Assembly: GCF_018638295.1 (NCBI RefSeq)
Contig: NZ_JABTTS010000020.1
Coordinates: forward strand, 61,231-125,230
Reading direction: 5' to 3'
Length of the DNA: 64,000 nucleotides
DNA from: Streptomyces sp. CHD11
GTDB taxonomy: Bacteria > Actinomycetota > Actinomycetes > Streptomycetales > Streptomycetaceae
Shown: positions 48,675 to 57,157 of the stretch, one piece after another
Position numbering within the stretch: position 1 is the stretch's first letter
Layout: the number at the start of each line of letters is the position of its first letter
Made by a program: the position numbers and the translations under genes
The notes under the pieces: model-generated
Seen by the model: only the letters and a program-made list of their open reading frames with translations
What the model was told of the DNA's origin: nothing
The model's database searches: none

Positions 48675-51071
48675 GTGGGCGGGATCACTGTGACGCAGGA
48701 CGAGCCGGTCACTGCGCCACCGCCCGGGGGCCCGCCGCCCCCGGCGCCGGCCGCGGAGCCGGGCCTGAGCCCGCGCCGGGTCCGGCTGGTCTTCCTCGCC
48801 CTGATGCTCGCGCTGCTGCTCGCCGCGCTGGAGCAGATGATCGTCGCCACCGCGCTCCCGGAGATCGTCGGTGAACTGCACGGCCTGGACAGCATGTCCT
48901 GGGCGATCACCGCCTACCTGCTCACCTCCACCGTCGGACTGCCGGTCTACGGAAAGCTCGGCGACCTGCTCGGCCGCAAGGGCGTCTTCCAGTTCGCGAT
49001 CCTGGTCTTCGTGATCGGCTCCGCGCTGGCCGGCCGTGCGACGACCATGGACCAGCTGATCGCCTACCGCGCGGTGCAGGGTGTCGGCGCGGGCGGGCTG
49101 CTGACCGGCGTCCAGGCGATCATGGCGGACATCGTGCCCGCCCGGCAGCGCGGCCGCTTCATGGGACTGATCGGCGCCGCCTTCGGTCTCGCCTCCGTCG
49201 CCGGACCGCTGCTCGGCGGCTACTTCACCGACCACCTCTCCTGGCGCTGGTGCTTCTACATCAACGTCCCGTTCGGCCTCGTCACCATGGTCGTCGTCGC
49301 CCTGGCGCTCAAGCTGCCGGGGCCGGCCGCGCGGGGCCGCTTCGACGTCCTCGGCACGCTGCTGCTGGCCGTCGCCTCCACCTGCCTGGTGCTGCTGGCC
49401 ACCTGGGGAGGCACCGACTACGCCTGGGACTCCCGCACCGTGCTGGCTCTCGGCGCGGGCGCCGCCGCGGCCACCGTGCTCTTCCTCGTCGTCGAGCGCT
49501 TCGCCGCCGAACCCCTCATCCCGCTCCGGCTGTTCCGGGACTCCGTCTTCAACGTCACCGGACTGGTCGGCCTGGTGACCGGCGTCGCCCTGTTCGGTGC
49601 CGCCGGCTACCTGCCGACGTACCTGCAGATGGTCGACGGGGTCACCGCCACCGAGTCGGGGCTGCTGATGCTGCCCATGATGGGCGGCATCGTCGGCGCC
49701 TCGGTCGTCTCCGGCCACCTCATCAGCCGCACCGGCCGCTACCGGTGGCACCCCGTGGTGGGCGCGGCCCTCTCCGCCGTCGGCATGTGGCTGCTCTCCC
49801 GGCTGGAGACCGGCACCCCCCGGCTGCACTACAGCGTCTGGACGGCCGTCCTCGGTACCGGGATCGGCATGGTGATGCCGGTCCTGATCCTCGCCGTGCA
49901 GAACTCCGTGCGCCCCGCCGACCTCGGCACCGCCACCAGTGCCCACAACTACTTCCGGCAGATCGGCGGCAGCGTCGGCGCCGCCGTCTTCGGGACCCTC
50001 TTCGCCGGCCGGCTCACCGACGCCCTTACCACGAGGCTCCCGGCGGACGCGGCCACGCCGGACGCCGGATCCCTCACCCCCGAGCTGGTGCACGCGCTGC
50101 CGCCCGGGCTGCGCGACGCCTACGTGCGCGCCTACGCCGACGCCATGCCGCCCATCTTCCTCCACCTGGTGCCGGTGCTCGTTCTCGGCCTGCTCATCGC
50201 CTGTTTCCTCAAGGAGAGACCACTGGTGTCCCACCACGCCCCCACCGCCGACCCGGTCCGGGAAGCACCGCAGTCCACCGCGCGCGTGCCCCACGCCCGT
50301 TCGTCCCACACCGGCGGCATCCCCGTCTGCGGGACCGTCCAGCATCCCGACGGGACCGCCGTGCCCCGCGCGGCGCTCACCCTCATCGACATCTCCGGAC
50401 AGCAGACCGGACGCGGCGCCAGCGGCGAGGACGGGCGGTACGCGCTTGCCACGCCGGGTCCGGGATCGTACGTCCTGATCGCCGCCGCCGGCGGCCACCA
50501 GCCGCAGGCGGTCTCCGTGACCGTGGGCGAGCGGCCCGTCGAGCTCGACGTCGTCCTCGGCGGCGCGGGCCGTCTGGCCGGCAGTGTCGTCACCGCCGAC
50601 GGCTCACCCGTGCGGGACGCCGCCGTCACCCTCACCAACGTCCACGGGGAGGTCGTCGCCAGTACCCGCAGCGGCCGCGAGGGCGGCTATGTGATCAGCG
50701 AACTGGTGGCCGGCGAGTACACCCTCGCCGCGAGCGCCCCCGCCTTCCGCCCGGCCGCCCTCCCCGTCACCGTCCAGGCCGCCCGGGAGACCCGCCAGGA
50801 CGTGGAACTGGCCGGTGGCGCCGTGCTGCGCGGCACGGTGCGGGCCGGCGGCGGGCGGCCGGTCGAGGAGGCGCGGGTGACGCTCCTGGACGCGGCGGGC
50901 AACGTCGTCGACACGCTCACCACCGGACCCGACGGCACCTTCCGGTTCGTCGACCTGGCCTCCGGCGAGTACACCGTCATCGCCGCCGGCTACCCGCCGG
51001 TCGCGACCGTGCTCCAGGTGGCCGGCGGAGGCCGCACGGAACGCGACCTCCAGCTGGGCCACGAGGACTGA
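48675..51071 (+). CDS. MFS drug exporter (DHA2 type) fused to three carboxypeptidase-regulatory-like repeats
   Basis: Protein of 798 residues. Residues 35-520 form a 14-helix DHA2/EmrB-type transporter (ALEQMIVATALPEIVGEL, GKLGDLLGRKGVFQFAILVF, YRAVQGVGAGGLLTGVQ). After a linker, about 551-798 contain three 80-residue beta-sandwich repeats of the CarboxypepD_reg/prealbumin-like type. Each has a G-x-V/T start, A-V-x-L-T strand and G-x-Y-x-x-x-A ending (DGRYALATPGPGSYVLIAA, GGYVISELVAGEYTLAASA, DGTFRFVDLASGEYTVIAA). With an even helix number the repeats would face the cytoplasm, which is unusual. The GTG at 48675 follows GAGGGGAG. Substrate unknown. Confidence 0.88.
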   Translation: MGGITVTQDEPVTAPPPGGPPPPAPAAEPGLSPRRVRLVFLALMLALLLAALEQMIVATALPEIVGELHGLDSMSWAITAYLLTSTVGLPVYGKLGDLLGRKGVFQFAILVFVIGSALAGRATTMDQLIAYRAVQGVGAGGLLTGVQAIMADIVPARQRGRFMGLIGAAFGLASVAGPLLGGYFTDHLSWRWCFYINVPFGLVTMVVVALALKLPGPAARGRFDVLGTLLLAVASTCLVLLATWGGTDYAWDSRTVLALGAGAAAATVLFLVVERFAAEPLIPLRLFRDSVFNVTGLVGLVTGVALFGAAGYLPTYLQMVDGVTATESGLLMLPMMGGIVGASVVSGHLISRTGRYRWHPVVGAALSAVGMWLLSRLETGTPRLHYSVWTAVLGTGIGMVMPVLILAVQNSVRPADLGTATSAHNYFRQIGGSVGAAVFGTLFAGRLTDALTTRLPADAATPDAGSLTPELVHALPPGLRDAYVRAYADAMPPIFLHLVPVLVLGLLIACFLKERPLVSHHAPTADPVREAPQSTARVPHARSSHTGGIPVCGTVQHPDGTAVPRAALTLIDISGQQTGRGASGEDGRYALATPGPGSYVLIAAAGGHQPQAVSVTVGERPVELDVVLGGAGRLAGSVVTADGSPVRDAAVTLTNVHGEVVASTRSGREGGYVISELVAGEYTLAASAPAFRPAALPVTVQAARETRQDVELAGGAVLRGTVRAGGGRPVEEARVTLLDAAGNVVDTLTTGPDGTFRFVDLASGEYTVIAAGYPPVATVLQVAGGGRTERDLQLGHED

Positions 51072-51097
51072 AACGGTCCTTCACACGGGGAAACGCA

Positions 51098-51117
51098 CGC
51101 CGGTGCGAGCACCGGCG
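51098..51117 (+). terminator. short hairpin after the MFS fusion gene
   Basis: CGCCGGTGC and GCACCGGCG pair over 9 bases around GA, 27 bases after the transporter stop. It is short but GC-rich and could end transcription before the phosphatase gene promoter. Confidence 0.5.
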
Positions 51118-51215
51118 GGCAATTCCCGTATTGCCGCACATCGCCGGCGACCGTGGTCGTACGGTGGTCGCGGCGGTACAGATCTTGCGCAGCCGGGGGA
51201 GAGAGGGCCTGGGCC

Positions 51216-53669
51216 ATGGACCGTGGCACCGAGCGGAACGCACCTCCCGATCGCCGCGCCCGGGACGGCACGGCGACCGGACAGGGCGGAGCCGGCCGGA
51301 TCCCGCTGGCCGTGGTCGTCGTCGACCGGGGCGGGCTCGTCTCGCACTGGAGCGCGGGCGCGCGGCACCTGTTCACCCTGTCCAAGGAGGAAGCGCTCGG
51401 CCGCCCCGCCGTCGACCTGCTGCCCGTGACCGGGGCCCTGTCCGAGGACGAGGAGGACACCCCCTACGGGGCCTACGCCGTTCACGACGGACTGGGACCC
51501 GGCCTCGACGCCTCCCTCGGCGGGGGCCTGGCCTACCCGGCGGCGGGCCGGGCCCGGCTGGCCGCCGCCGGGACCGGCCGGGTCGACGTGCTGTGGTGGG
51601 CGTATCCGCTGGTGGGACCGGGCCGGGAGCGGCTGCTGGTGCTGGCCGCCGACGCGGCCCGGCTGAGCAGCGGCGAGGCGGGGATGCGTGAACGCATCGC
51701 GCCCGGCTTCGCCCTGCACACCGACTTCCCCGGCTCCGCGGACCTCGCCCGCCGGCTCCCCGAGATCCTTCCCAGCATGAGCGTCGGCGACAGTGCCCGG
51801 ATCACCTCTCAGGTCCTCGAACTGGGCTACCCCATCCTCGAGTTCAGTCAGAACGACCGGGTTCCGGTGACTCCCGACTGGGGAGTGCCCCGGCGCGCCG
51901 GACGCCGGGAGCGCCGCGAGCGGGCCGCCCGCGCGCTGGCGGCCGGCGAACCGGTGCCCGCGGAACTGCGGGACGGGAGCGAGGACCTGGAGTACGCCGC
52001 CGTCCGGGAACGCCTGGAGTTCCTCAACGAGGTCAGCTCGCGGATCGGCACCTCCCTCGACCTCTCCCGCACCATCACCGAGGTCAGCAAGGCCGTCGTG
52101 CCCCGCTTCACCGATGTCGCCGGCACCTATCTGCGGGAACAGGTCGTCGCGGGGGAGGAGTTCGACGAGGGAGTGCCGGACACCACCACCCTGTGGCACC
52201 GGGTCGCACTGGAGCACACCGACGAACCCGGCCGCTGGGACGACGTGGTGCCCGTCGGCGAGGCCATGCCCTTTCCGGCGCACACCCCCTTCTTCCAGTG
52301 CATGACCACCGGCGAACCCGTCCTCGTGCCGCACATCGACGAGAAGACGGGCCACGCCATCGCCTCGCAGTTCGACAAGCGCGACATCCGGCCGCTGATC
52401 ACCGGCCGTTCCATGCTGGTCGTCCCGCTCAAGGCACGTCAGGTCGTCCTGGGCTTCATGATCCTGCTGCGCCATCCGGAGCGCCGGCTCTTCGACGACA
52501 TGGACCGGGTCACCGGCGCCGAACTCGCCGCCCGCGCGGGCCTCGTGCTCGACAACGCCCGCATGTACACCCACCAGGAGAACGTCGCCGAGACGCTCCA
52601 GGACAGCATGCTGCCGCACATCCCGCCCCGCCTGGCGGGCTGTGACATCGCCACCCGCTATCTGCCGGGCACCCTCCTCGGCCGGATCGGCGGCGACTGG
52701 TTCGACGCGGTCGAGCTCCCGGGCGCCCGCACCGCCCTCGTCGTCGGAGACGTCATGGGCCACGGACTGAACTCGGCCGCCATGATGGGGCAGTTGCGCA
52801 CGGCCGTCCAGACCATGGCCGCGCTGGACCTGCCGCCCGCGCAACTCCTGCGCAACCTCGACGACCTGGCCCAGCGGCTCGGCGACAGTTACCTCGCGAC
52901 CTGCCTCTACGCCGTCTACGACCCCATCGCGGGCGAACTGCACCTCGCCAACGCGGGACACATCCCGCCCGTGCTGGTGCGCGCCGCGGACGGGCGCAGC
53001 GAACTGCTCGACCTGCCCACGGGTGCGCCGATCGGTGTCGGCGGGGTGCCCTTCGCGGCGGTGCGGGTACGGGTGGAGCCCGGCGACCGGCTGGTGATGT
53101 GCACCGACGGACTGGTCGAGGTACGCGGTGAGGACATCGGTGTCGGGCTGGCCACGCTGTGTGAGTCGGCCGCCCACCCGGCCGCGTCCATGGACGACGC
53201 CTGCGACACCATCATCAGGGCGCTCAACGCGGGCGGTGGGCGCAAGGACGACGTGGCGCTGCTGATGGCCCGCCTGGGCGGCATCGAACCCGGAGACGTC
53301 GCCGAGTGGCAGCTCGCCGTCGAGCCGTCCGCGCCCGGCCGGGCCCGTGCGGTGGTCCGTGAGCAGTTGCACGACTGGGGCCTGCCGAAACTCCTGGACA
53401 GCGCCGAGCTGTTGGTGAGCGAGCTCGTCACCAACGCCGTACTGCACTCCCGTGCCCGTCCCGTCGCCCTGCGGCTGGTGCGCGGTGACACGCTGCTGTG
53501 CGAGGTGGAGGACGACGACCACGAGCTGCCGACGCTGATCGACGCACGCCCGCTGGACGAGGCCGGGCGCGGACTGCGGGTGGTGTCCACCCTCGCCCGC
53601 GCGTGGGGGACGAGCCGGACGGCGGCCGGCAAGAGTGTGTGGTTCGAGCTGACCCTGCCGCGCCGCTGA
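51216..53669 (+). CDS. PAS-GAF-PP2C (SpoIIE-type) phosphatase with C-terminal anti-sigma-type ATPase domain
   Basis: Multidomain signalling protein of 817 residues. An N-terminal PAS-like sensor (about 30-150) is followed by a linker and GAF domain (about 275-455, LEFLNEVSSRIGTSLDLSRT). The SpoIIE/PP2C phosphatase (about 480-690) has metal-binding Asp in GGDWFDAVELPG, VGDVMGHGL and GRKDDVALL. An RsbW-like HATPase_c domain (about 705-815, LVSELVTNAVLHSRARP) ends the protein. Streptomycetes have many such proteins, thought to set the phosphorylation of anti-anti-sigma factors. The ATG at 51216 follows a purine-rich GGGGGAGAGAGGG. No antagonist gene is adjacent; the partner is elsewhere. Confidence 0.93.
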   Translation: MDRGTERNAPPDRRARDGTATGQGGAGRIPLAVVVVDRGGLVSHWSAGARHLFTLSKEEALGRPAVDLLPVTGALSEDEEDTPYGAYAVHDGLGPGLDASLGGGLAYPAAGRARLAAAGTGRVDVLWWAYPLVGPGRERLLVLAADAARLSSGEAGMRERIAPGFALHTDFPGSADLARRLPEILPSMSVGDSARITSQVLELGYPILEFSQNDRVPVTPDWGVPRRAGRRERRERAARALAAGEPVPAELRDGSEDLEYAAVRERLEFLNEVSSRIGTSLDLSRTITEVSKAVVPRFTDVAGTYLREQVVAGEEFDEGVPDTTTLWHRVALEHTDEPGRWDDVVPVGEAMPFPAHTPFFQCMTTGEPVLVPHIDEKTGHAIASQFDKRDIRPLITGRSMLVVPLKARQVVLGFMILLRHPERRLFDDMDRVTGAELAARAGLVLDNARMYTHQENVAETLQDSMLPHIPPRLAGCDIATRYLPGTLLGRIGGDWFDAVELPGARTALVVGDVMGHGLNSAAMMGQLRTAVQTMAALDLPPAQLLRNLDDLAQRLGDSYLATCLYAVYDPIAGELHLANAGHIPPVLVRAADGRSELLDLPTGAPIGVGGVPFAAVRVRVEPGDRLVMCTDGLVEVRGEDIGVGLATLCESAAHPAASMDDACDTIIRALNAGGGRKDDVALLMARLGGIEPGDVAEWQLAVEPSAPGRARAVVREQLHDWGLPKLLDSAELLVSELVTNAVLHSRARPVALRLVRGDTLLCEVEDDDHELPTLIDARPLDEAGRGLRVVSTLARAWGTSRTAAGKSVWFELTLPRR

Positions 53670-53699
53670 CCGGTGCGGCCGCCGACTCCGGTGGTACGA

Positions 53700-53740
53700 G
53701 GGCGCGTTCCGCGGCGAACGAGCTGTGAAGGAACGCGCCC
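53700..53740 (+). terminator. terminator after the SpoIIE-type gene
   Basis: GGGCGCGTTCC (53700-53710) and GGAACGCGCCC (53730-53740) pair perfectly over 11 bases with a 19-base loop. It lies 31 bases after the stop. Confidence 0.7.
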
Positions 53741-53825
53741 GCGTGCTTGTCCACGCGCCCGGGGCGCGATACACCGTACTGGCCCGTCGGACGGGCGGGC
53801 GGCGTCGCACCCCGGGGAGTCGGTC

Positions 53826-54551
53826 ATGAGCGTGACGAGTCGGTACCAGCAGGCCTGGGAGGGCTTCTGGCAGGAGGCACCGCACGAACAGGGGGCCGTG
53901 TTCTGGGACGCGGAGCCCGCGCTGACGGTGGCCCGCCACCTCGCCCTGTTCGAGCCGCATCTGAGCGATCCGGGACTGCCGTTGGTGGACCTCGGCTGCG
54001 GCAACGGCACTCAGACCCGCTTCCTCGCCGACCGCTTCCCGCGCGTTCTCGGCGCGGACCTGTCCGAGGCGGCCCTGGAGCTGGCCCGCGCCGCCGACCC
54101 TGAGGGGCGAGCCGAATACCGCCGGCTGGACGCGGTGGAGAAGACCGGGACACAGGCCCTGCACGCCGAACTCGGCGACGCCAACGTCTATCTGCGCGGT
54201 GTGCTGCACCAGTGCGAGGCCGACGACCGGCAGGCGCTGGCCGACGGTGTCGCCACGGTGGTGGGCGAGCGCGGCCGTGCCCTCCTCGTCGAGCCGTCCG
54301 AGGCCGCGGGCGCGTTGCTGCGCAGCATCGCGGCCGGTCCCGGGGGCCCGCCGCCCAAACTGGCACCGGTCCTCCGGCACGGGATAGCCCCCGGCGAGGT
54401 AGCCGACGCGGAGGTGCCCGAGTTCCTGACCGCCGCCGGGCTGACCGTGCTGGCGCACGGCACCCTGCCGCTGACCACCACCGAGTACGCCCCCGACGGC
54501 ACCCGCATCGAACTGCCGTCCACCTGGTACGTGACGGGACGCGCCGCTTAG
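53826..54551 (+). CDS. class I SAM-dependent methyltransferase
   Basis: Methyltransferase-like protein of 241 residues. The SAM-binding motif I is LPLVDLGCGNGTQTRFLAD, followed by the acidic strand VLGADLSEAALELARA and a post-I region RLDAVEK. C-terminal segments (LTAAGLTVLAHGTLPLTTTEY) complete the fold. The fold start SVTSRYQQAWEGFWQEAP matches the ATG at 53826 with GGGGAGT upstream. Substrate cannot be deduced. It is a single gene with a terminator before it and a long gap after it. Confidence 0.87.
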   Translation: MSVTSRYQQAWEGFWQEAPHEQGAVFWDAEPALTVARHLALFEPHLSDPGLPLVDLGCGNGTQTRFLADRFPRVLGADLSEAALELARAADPEGRAEYRRLDAVEKTGTQALHAELGDANVYLRGVLHQCEADDRQALADGVATVVGERGRALLVEPSEAAGALLRSIAAGPGGPPPKLAPVLRHGIAPGEVADAEVPEFLTAAGLTVLAHGTLPLTTTEYAPDGTRIELPSTWYVTGRAA

Positions 54552-55010
54552 GTTCCGCACGGGGCACGGACGAAGGCCGCGGGTGCCGACCGCGGCACCA
54601 GTGGCGCCATGCCCTGTGCCGTGGTGCCGTGGTGCCGGCACAGCCTCTCATCGGGCACTCGCCCCAGTGGTGCAGACACGTGAGCGAGGCGCCGGGGTCT
54701 CCGTACTGTCTCCGGCCGTGACCGGCCACACATGTCCTCCCGCTCCGCGCCGGGCGCCGGCCGGCGCGGGCCCGGACGCGGCCTCCCGGACCGCTCCGGT
54801 CACCGTCACCGACACCGACCGCGATGCCGTGCCCGGCACCGGGCACGGCTCATCCGCGCCTGCGGCACCCCTCTGTCAGCCCGCGGGAAGGGACCCGCGG
54901 GGCGGACCGCCGGCCTTGTCACCCGAGGTACACCTGACGCCAGTGGTATCGACCTCTGGCTGCCGGGCCGCCTCTGGCCCGCATATTCCTCGACATGTAG
55001 CGTCGGACCC
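54552..55010. other. 459-bp intergenic stretch
   Basis: No frame encodes a recognisable protein. A short GTGCCGTG-type direct repeat occurs near 54617-54640. The right end holds the promoter of the peptidase operon. I see no RNA gene or clear hairpin. Confidence 0.45.
54998..55003 (+). promoter_or_regulatory. -10 element of a probable leaderless transcript
   Basis: TAGCGT fits the TANNNT consensus and is separated from the ATG at 55011 by seven bases, the spacing that places the transcription start at the ATG itself. No Shine-Dalgarno sequence precedes that ATG. The -35 region 17-18 bases upstream is poor (CTGGCC or TGGCCC). Confidence 0.4.
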
Positions 55011-55844
55011 ATGAAGATCCTCATCAGCGCCGACATGGAGGGCGCCACCGGTGTCACCTGGCCGGCCGATGTGCTGCCGGGCACTCCCCAGTGGGAGCGG
55101 TGCCGGTCCATGTTCACCTCGGACGTCAACGCCGCCGTGCAGGGCTTCCTCGACGGCGGCGCCGACGAGGTGCTGATCAACGAGGCTCACTGGACCATGC
55201 GCAATCTGCTCCTCGAGCAGCTCGACGAGCGGGCCGAGATGCTCACCGGCCGGCACAAGGCCCTGTCCATGGTCGAGGGCGTGCAGCACGGTGACGTCGA
55301 CGGCATCGCGTTCATCGGCTACCACGCGGGCGCCGGCATGGAGGGCGTCCTCGCGCACACCTTCCTCGCCAACTCCATCACCGGAGTGTGGGTCAACGAC
55401 GTACGGGCCAGCGAGGGCCTGCTCAACGCCCATGTGGCCGCCGAGTACGGGGTGCCGGTGGTGCTGGTCACCGGAGACGACGTGGCCTGCGAGGACGCGC
55501 TCGGCTACGCGCCCGAGGCGCTGAAGGTCGCCGTCAAGGACCATGTGTCCCGGTACGCGGCGGTGTGCCGCACCCCGGCCAGGACCGCCGCCGACATCCG
55601 CGCGGCGGCCAGGGAGGCGGCCGCGCTGGCGGTGCGCCGGGAGCCGGTCGACGGCGGGCCCTTCACCGTCGCGGTGGAGTTCGACGCGGAGCATCTGGCG
55701 ATGGCCGCCACCGTCGTACCGGGCGTGTCCCGGACCGGTGAGCGGAAGATCGCCTACACCAGCGGAACCATGTACGACGGGATCCGCACGTTCAAGGCGG
55801 TCACCACGATCGCCTCGGCTGCGGTGGAGGAGCAGTATGGCTGA
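55011..55844 (+). CDS. D-aminopeptidase, DppA-like (peptidase family M55)
   Basis: Zinc peptidase of 277 residues. Zinc-binding residues are in ISADMEGATGV (Asp8, Glu10), the NEAHWTMRNL loop, and GYHAGAG (His). WVNDVRASEGLLNAHVAAEYG and VLVTGDDVACEDA follow the Bacillus DppA pattern. DppA frees D-Ala from D-Ala-containing peptides and forms a decameric ring. The ATG at 55011 has no ribosome site and may be leaderless. It is the first gene of a four-peptidase operon and overlaps the next gene by eight bases. Confidence 0.92.
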   Translation: MKILISADMEGATGVTWPADVLPGTPQWERCRSMFTSDVNAAVQGFLDGGADEVLINEAHWTMRNLLLEQLDERAEMLTGRHKALSMVEGVQHGDVDGIAFIGYHAGAGMEGVLAHTFLANSITGVWVNDVRASEGLLNAHVAAEYGVPVVLVTGDDVACEDALGYAPEALKVAVKDHVSRYAAVCRTPARTAADIRAAAREAAALAVRREPVDGGPFTVAVEFDAEHLAMAATVVPGVSRTGERKIAYTSGTMYDGIRTFKAVTTIASAAVEEQYG

Positions 55845-57141
55845 CGAGCGGGCCCTGGACGAGGTCGTGACCTTCACGTCCGACCTGATCAGGATCGACA
55901 CGACGAACAGGGGCGGCGGAGACTGCCAGGAGCGGCCCGCCGCCGAGTACGCCGCCGCCCGGCTCGCCGAGGCCGGACTGGAACCGGTGCTCCTCGAGCG
56001 CACTCCGGGCCGGACCAATGTCGTCGCGCGTCTGGAGGGCAGCGATCCGTCGGCCGACGCGCTGCTCGTCCACGGGCATCTGGACGTCGTACCGGCCGAG
56101 GCCGCCGACTGGAGCGTGCACCCGTTCTCCGGTGAGGTCCGAGACGGGGTCGTCTGGGGGCGCGGCGCCGTCGACATGAAGAACATGGACGCGATGATCC
56201 TGGCCGTGGTGCGGGCCTGGGCGCGCGAGGGCGTACGGCCCCGGCGCGACATCGTCGTCGCGTTCACCGCCGACGAGGAGGCCAGCGCGGAGGACGGCTC
56301 CGGGTTCCTCGCCGACCGGCACGCACACCTCTTCGAGGGCTGCACCGAGGGCATCAGCGAGTCGGGCGCGTTCACCTTCCACGACGGTGGCGGACGGCAG
56401 ATCTACCCCATCGCGGCCGGCGAGCGCGGCACGGCCTGGCTGAAGCTCACCGCGCGCGGCCGCGCCGGGCACGGCTCCAAGGTCAACCGGGAGAACGCGG
56501 TGACCCGCCTCGCAGCCGCCATCACCCGGATCGGCGAGCACGAGTGGCCGCTCCGCCTCACGCCGACGGTGCGGTCCGCCCTCACCGAGATCGCCGCGGT
56601 GTACGGCATCGACACCGACCTCTCCGATGTCGACGCCCTGCTGGACAAGCTCGGCCCGGCGGCCAAGCTCGTCGAGGCCACCGTCCGCAACAGCTCCAAC
56701 CCGAGCATGCTGAACGCCGGGTACAAGGTCAACGTGATCCCCGGCGAGGCCGTGGCACACGTCGACGGCCGGTACCTGCCGGGCGCGGAGGAGGAGTTCC
56801 GGGCGACCATGGACCGGCTCACCGGACCGGACGTCGACTGGGAGTTCGCGCACCACGAGACCGCCCTCGAGGCGCCGGTGGACACCCCGACGTACCGCCG
56901 GATGCGGGCCGCCGTCCAGGAGTTCGCGCCCGAGGGACATGTCGTGCCGTACTGCATGTCCGGCGGCACCGACGCCAAGCAGTTCTCCCGGCTCGGCATC
57001 ACCGGCTACGGCTTCGCGCCGCTGAAGCTGCCGGAGGGCTTCGACTACCAGGCCCTCTTCCACGGGGTCGACGAGCGCGTCCCGGTGGAGGCACTCCACT
57101 TCGGTGTCCGTGTCCTCGACCGGTTCCTGCGGACGGCCTGA
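55837..57141 (+). CDS. M20 family metallopeptidase
   Basis: Zinc exopeptidase/deacylase of 434 residues (ArgE/DapE/CPG2-like). Metal ligands are His81 (VHGHLDVVP), Asp113 (GRGAVDMKNMDAM), and Glu147/Glu148 (TADEEAS), with a C-terminal His in HGVDERVPVEAL. The dimerisation domain occupies about 185-310. The ATG at 55837 lies inside the end of the DppA-like gene. Acting after DppA, it could hydrolyse dipeptides or N-acylated amino acids. Confidence 0.92.
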   Translation: MADERALDEVVTFTSDLIRIDTTNRGGGDCQERPAAEYAAARLAEAGLEPVLLERTPGRTNVVARLEGSDPSADALLVHGHLDVVPAEAADWSVHPFSGEVRDGVVWGRGAVDMKNMDAMILAVVRAWAREGVRPRRDIVVAFTADEEASAEDGSGFLADRHAHLFEGCTEGISESGAFTFHDGGGRQIYPIAAGERGTAWLKLTARGRAGHGSKVNRENAVTRLAAAITRIGEHEWPLRLTPTVRSALTEIAAVYGIDTDLSDVDALLDKLGPAAKLVEATVRNSSNPSMLNAGYKVNVIPGEAVAHVDGRYLPGAEEEFRATMDRLTGPDVDWEFAHHETALEAPVDTPTYRRMRAAVQEFAPEGHVVPYCMSGGTDAKQFSRLGITGYGFAPLKLPEGFDYQALFHGVDERVPVEALHFGVRVLDRFLRTA

Positions 57142-57157
57142 GCCGGTGGGGGAGACA

